A stretch of DNA of 64,000 bases from Dactylosporangium sp. AC04546 (lineage in GTDB: Bacteria > Actinomycetota > Actinomycetes > Mycobacteriales > Micromonosporaceae): positions 1 to 64,000 of the forward strand of contig NZ_JAHYSG010000032.1 of the NCBI RefSeq assembly GCF_022095675.1, written 5' to 3'. Shown here in pieces: positions 62,903 through 64,000 of the stretch; position 1 is the first letter of the stretch; each line of letters begins with the position of its first letter. The translations under genes and the position numbers were made by a program. The notes beneath the pieces were generated by a model. That model was given only the letters and a program-made list of their open reading frames with translations, did not search any database and was not told the DNA's origin.

Positions 62903-64000
62903 TCACGTATCGACGCCGAGTGGGTGGGCCGCGGACGGCGTCGTCGTCCGGCGTCGACGCAGCACGGCGACGGTGACCACGGTGACCAAGGCGGCGGCAT
63001 AGCCGATTCGCTGTGCGGATTCCGTGGTGAGGTGGAGGTTGGGGCCGTACTGGGCGAGGTAGGCGGCTGCCGCGACGGCCAGCCACTCGGTCCGGCCGCC
63101 GAGGGCGACGAGCAGTATGAGCAGCAGCGCGTACCAGGGGTAGGTGGGCGCGGCGATGATGAGCGCCGCGCCGGTCACGGTGGTGGCGGCCAGCCACGGC
63201 TGGTCCGGGTCGGCGGTGCGGACCGCGCGCAGCGCCACCGCGGCGAGGACGGCGACCGCGACCGGCGCGGCCCAGGCCGTCGGCATGAACAGCGTGAGCA
63301 GGGCGAACCGGCCCCCGCTGGCGTAGCCCTCTTCGTTGAGGTACCCAGGGATGTAGCCGACCACCTCGGCGCCGACGGCGAGGACGTGGGGCAGGTAGAC
63401 CAGGGCGACCGCGCCGGCAATGGCCGTGGCGACGAGGACCGGGCGTCGGCGCAGCACGGCGGGGGTGACCAGCAGCGGGGTGAGCTTGGTGGCGACGGCG
63501 AGCCCGAGCAGGGCGCCGCCGAGGATGCTGGCGCGGCGGGTGCCCGCCCGGGCGAGGACGAGCAGCGCCAGGCCGGTGAGGAACGCTGCGGCGACGTCGA
63601 CGTGGGCGTTGTTGCCTGCTTCCAGCGCGACCGTGGGGCACCACGCCCACAACACCGCCATTCGGGGATCCGCCCGCATGACCCGGAGCCCGATCAGCAG
63701 CAGGATCGTGGTGGCCAGCGCGAACCCCGCCATCGTCCGCTGCAGTGGCGCCTGCCGGCCGCTCGGCCATACGAGGTACACGGCCGCGAAGATCGCCTGT
63801 GCGGCCGGCGGGTAGACAGTGTGCACGGTCGGCCGGTTGATCAGCGTGCAGCCCGGGGCAAGCGGACGGCCGTGGTCGGGGTCGACGGCGTCCGCCGGTA
63901 CGCACCAATGCGCACCCACGGGCCACAGGAAGTCGTCCCGCTGGTCGGCCAGCTCGGGCGCGGCCGGGACGTATCTGTATGGGTCGATGTTGGCGGCCTG
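62903..64000 (-). CDS. GT87-like integral membrane glycosyltransferase (partial, N-terminus outside window)
   Basis: The stop lies at 62903 and the frame stays open through 64000, giving 366 codons without the N-terminus. The visible start reads AANIDPYRYVPAAPEL, followed by NRPTVHTVYPPAAQAIFA, the conserved luminal loop of actinobacterial polyprenol-phosphate-mannose-dependent transferases (GT87/PimE-like). About nine hydrophobic helices follow. A WCPTVALEAGNNAHVDVAAAF-type motif (His and Asp) lies between helices. It likely adds mannose or a related sugar to cell-envelope glycolipids. Convergent with the small membrane gene, 50 bp apart. Confidence 0.85.
   Translation of the reverse strand, partial: QAANIDPYRYVPAAPELADQRDDFLWPVGAHWCVPADAVDPDHGRPLAPGCTLINRPTVHTVYPPAAQAIFAAVYLVWPSGRQAPLQRTMAGFALATTILLLIGLRVMRADPRMAVLWAWCPTVALEAGNNAHVDVAAAFLTGLALLVLARAGTRRASILGGALLGLAVATKLTPLLVTPAVLRRRPVLVATAIAGAVALVYLPHVLAVGAEVVGYIPGYLNEEGYASGGRFALLTLFMPTAWAAPVAVAVLAAVALRAVRTADPDQPWLAATTVTGAALIIAAPTYPWYALLLILLVALGGRTEWLAVAAAAYLAQYGPNLHLTTESAQRIGYAAALVTVVTVAVLRRRRTTTPSAAHPLGVDT

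Overview
The window is high-GC actinobacterial DNA. It has frequent GTG starts, ATGA/GTGA gene overlaps and a WhiB regulator. The type VII secretion genes and the gene content fit a Micromonosporaceae member (Micromonospora, Actinoplanes or Dactylosporangium type). That assignment is inference from style and content, not from a marker gene.

Region 1 (1-13.5 kb, minus strand) is a type VII (ESX-like) secretion operon. In transcription order it holds an unrecognised 362-aa protein, the mycosin protease MycP, a fused three-ATPase EccC, the membrane channel EccD, EccB, two WXG100 proteins, and three further WXG-like or repeat-rich candidate substrates. The last of these runs off the left edge and carries a 114-bp tandem repeat encoding EF-hand-like loops. 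No EccE or EccA is visible. A divergent membrane protein (13.7 kb) and a small unknown gene follow.

Region 2 (15.8-22 kb) has a secreted GH5 glucanase that overlaps tail to tail with an alginate-lyase-family enzyme, a secreted discoidin-like carbohydrate-binding protein, a WhiB protein with an extra CxxC pair, a DJ-1/PfpI protein and a short-chain dehydrogenase. Region 3 (22.4-32.4 kb) is bounded by broken IS6-family transposase pieces. It holds a CdaR-type regulator, a polar amino-acid ABC importer and an octopine/nopaline-type dehydrogenase, which is a candidate opine system. It also holds an MFS/MocR divergent pair, a RibD-like reductase and several gene fragments.

Region 4 (32.4-39.1 kb) has a GNAT acetyltransferase and a MacAB-like export operon (lipoprotein, adaptor, ATPase, permease) divergent from an OmpR/histidine-kinase pair. 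Region 5 (39.2-50.7 kb) is a series of small regulator-enzyme modules: TetR with a carboxylesterase, a MmyB-like regulator with two SDRs, an MBL-fold hydrolase, VOC/MarR with twin operators, and LysR with a CTP-synthase-like amidotransferase, a nitrilase and a PLP lyase. Region 6 (51.1-56.1 kb) is a TetR-controlled HSL-type hydrolase plus a sugar ABC importer without its own ATPase.

Region 7 (56.2-64 kb) has an Hsp70-WD40 fusion, an area of decayed gene fragments, a secreted 191-aa unknown, a cytochrome b-molybdopterin oxidoreductase fusion with a small membrane partner, and a GT87-like mannosyltransferase that runs off the right edge. I saw no tRNA, rRNA or CRISPR array.
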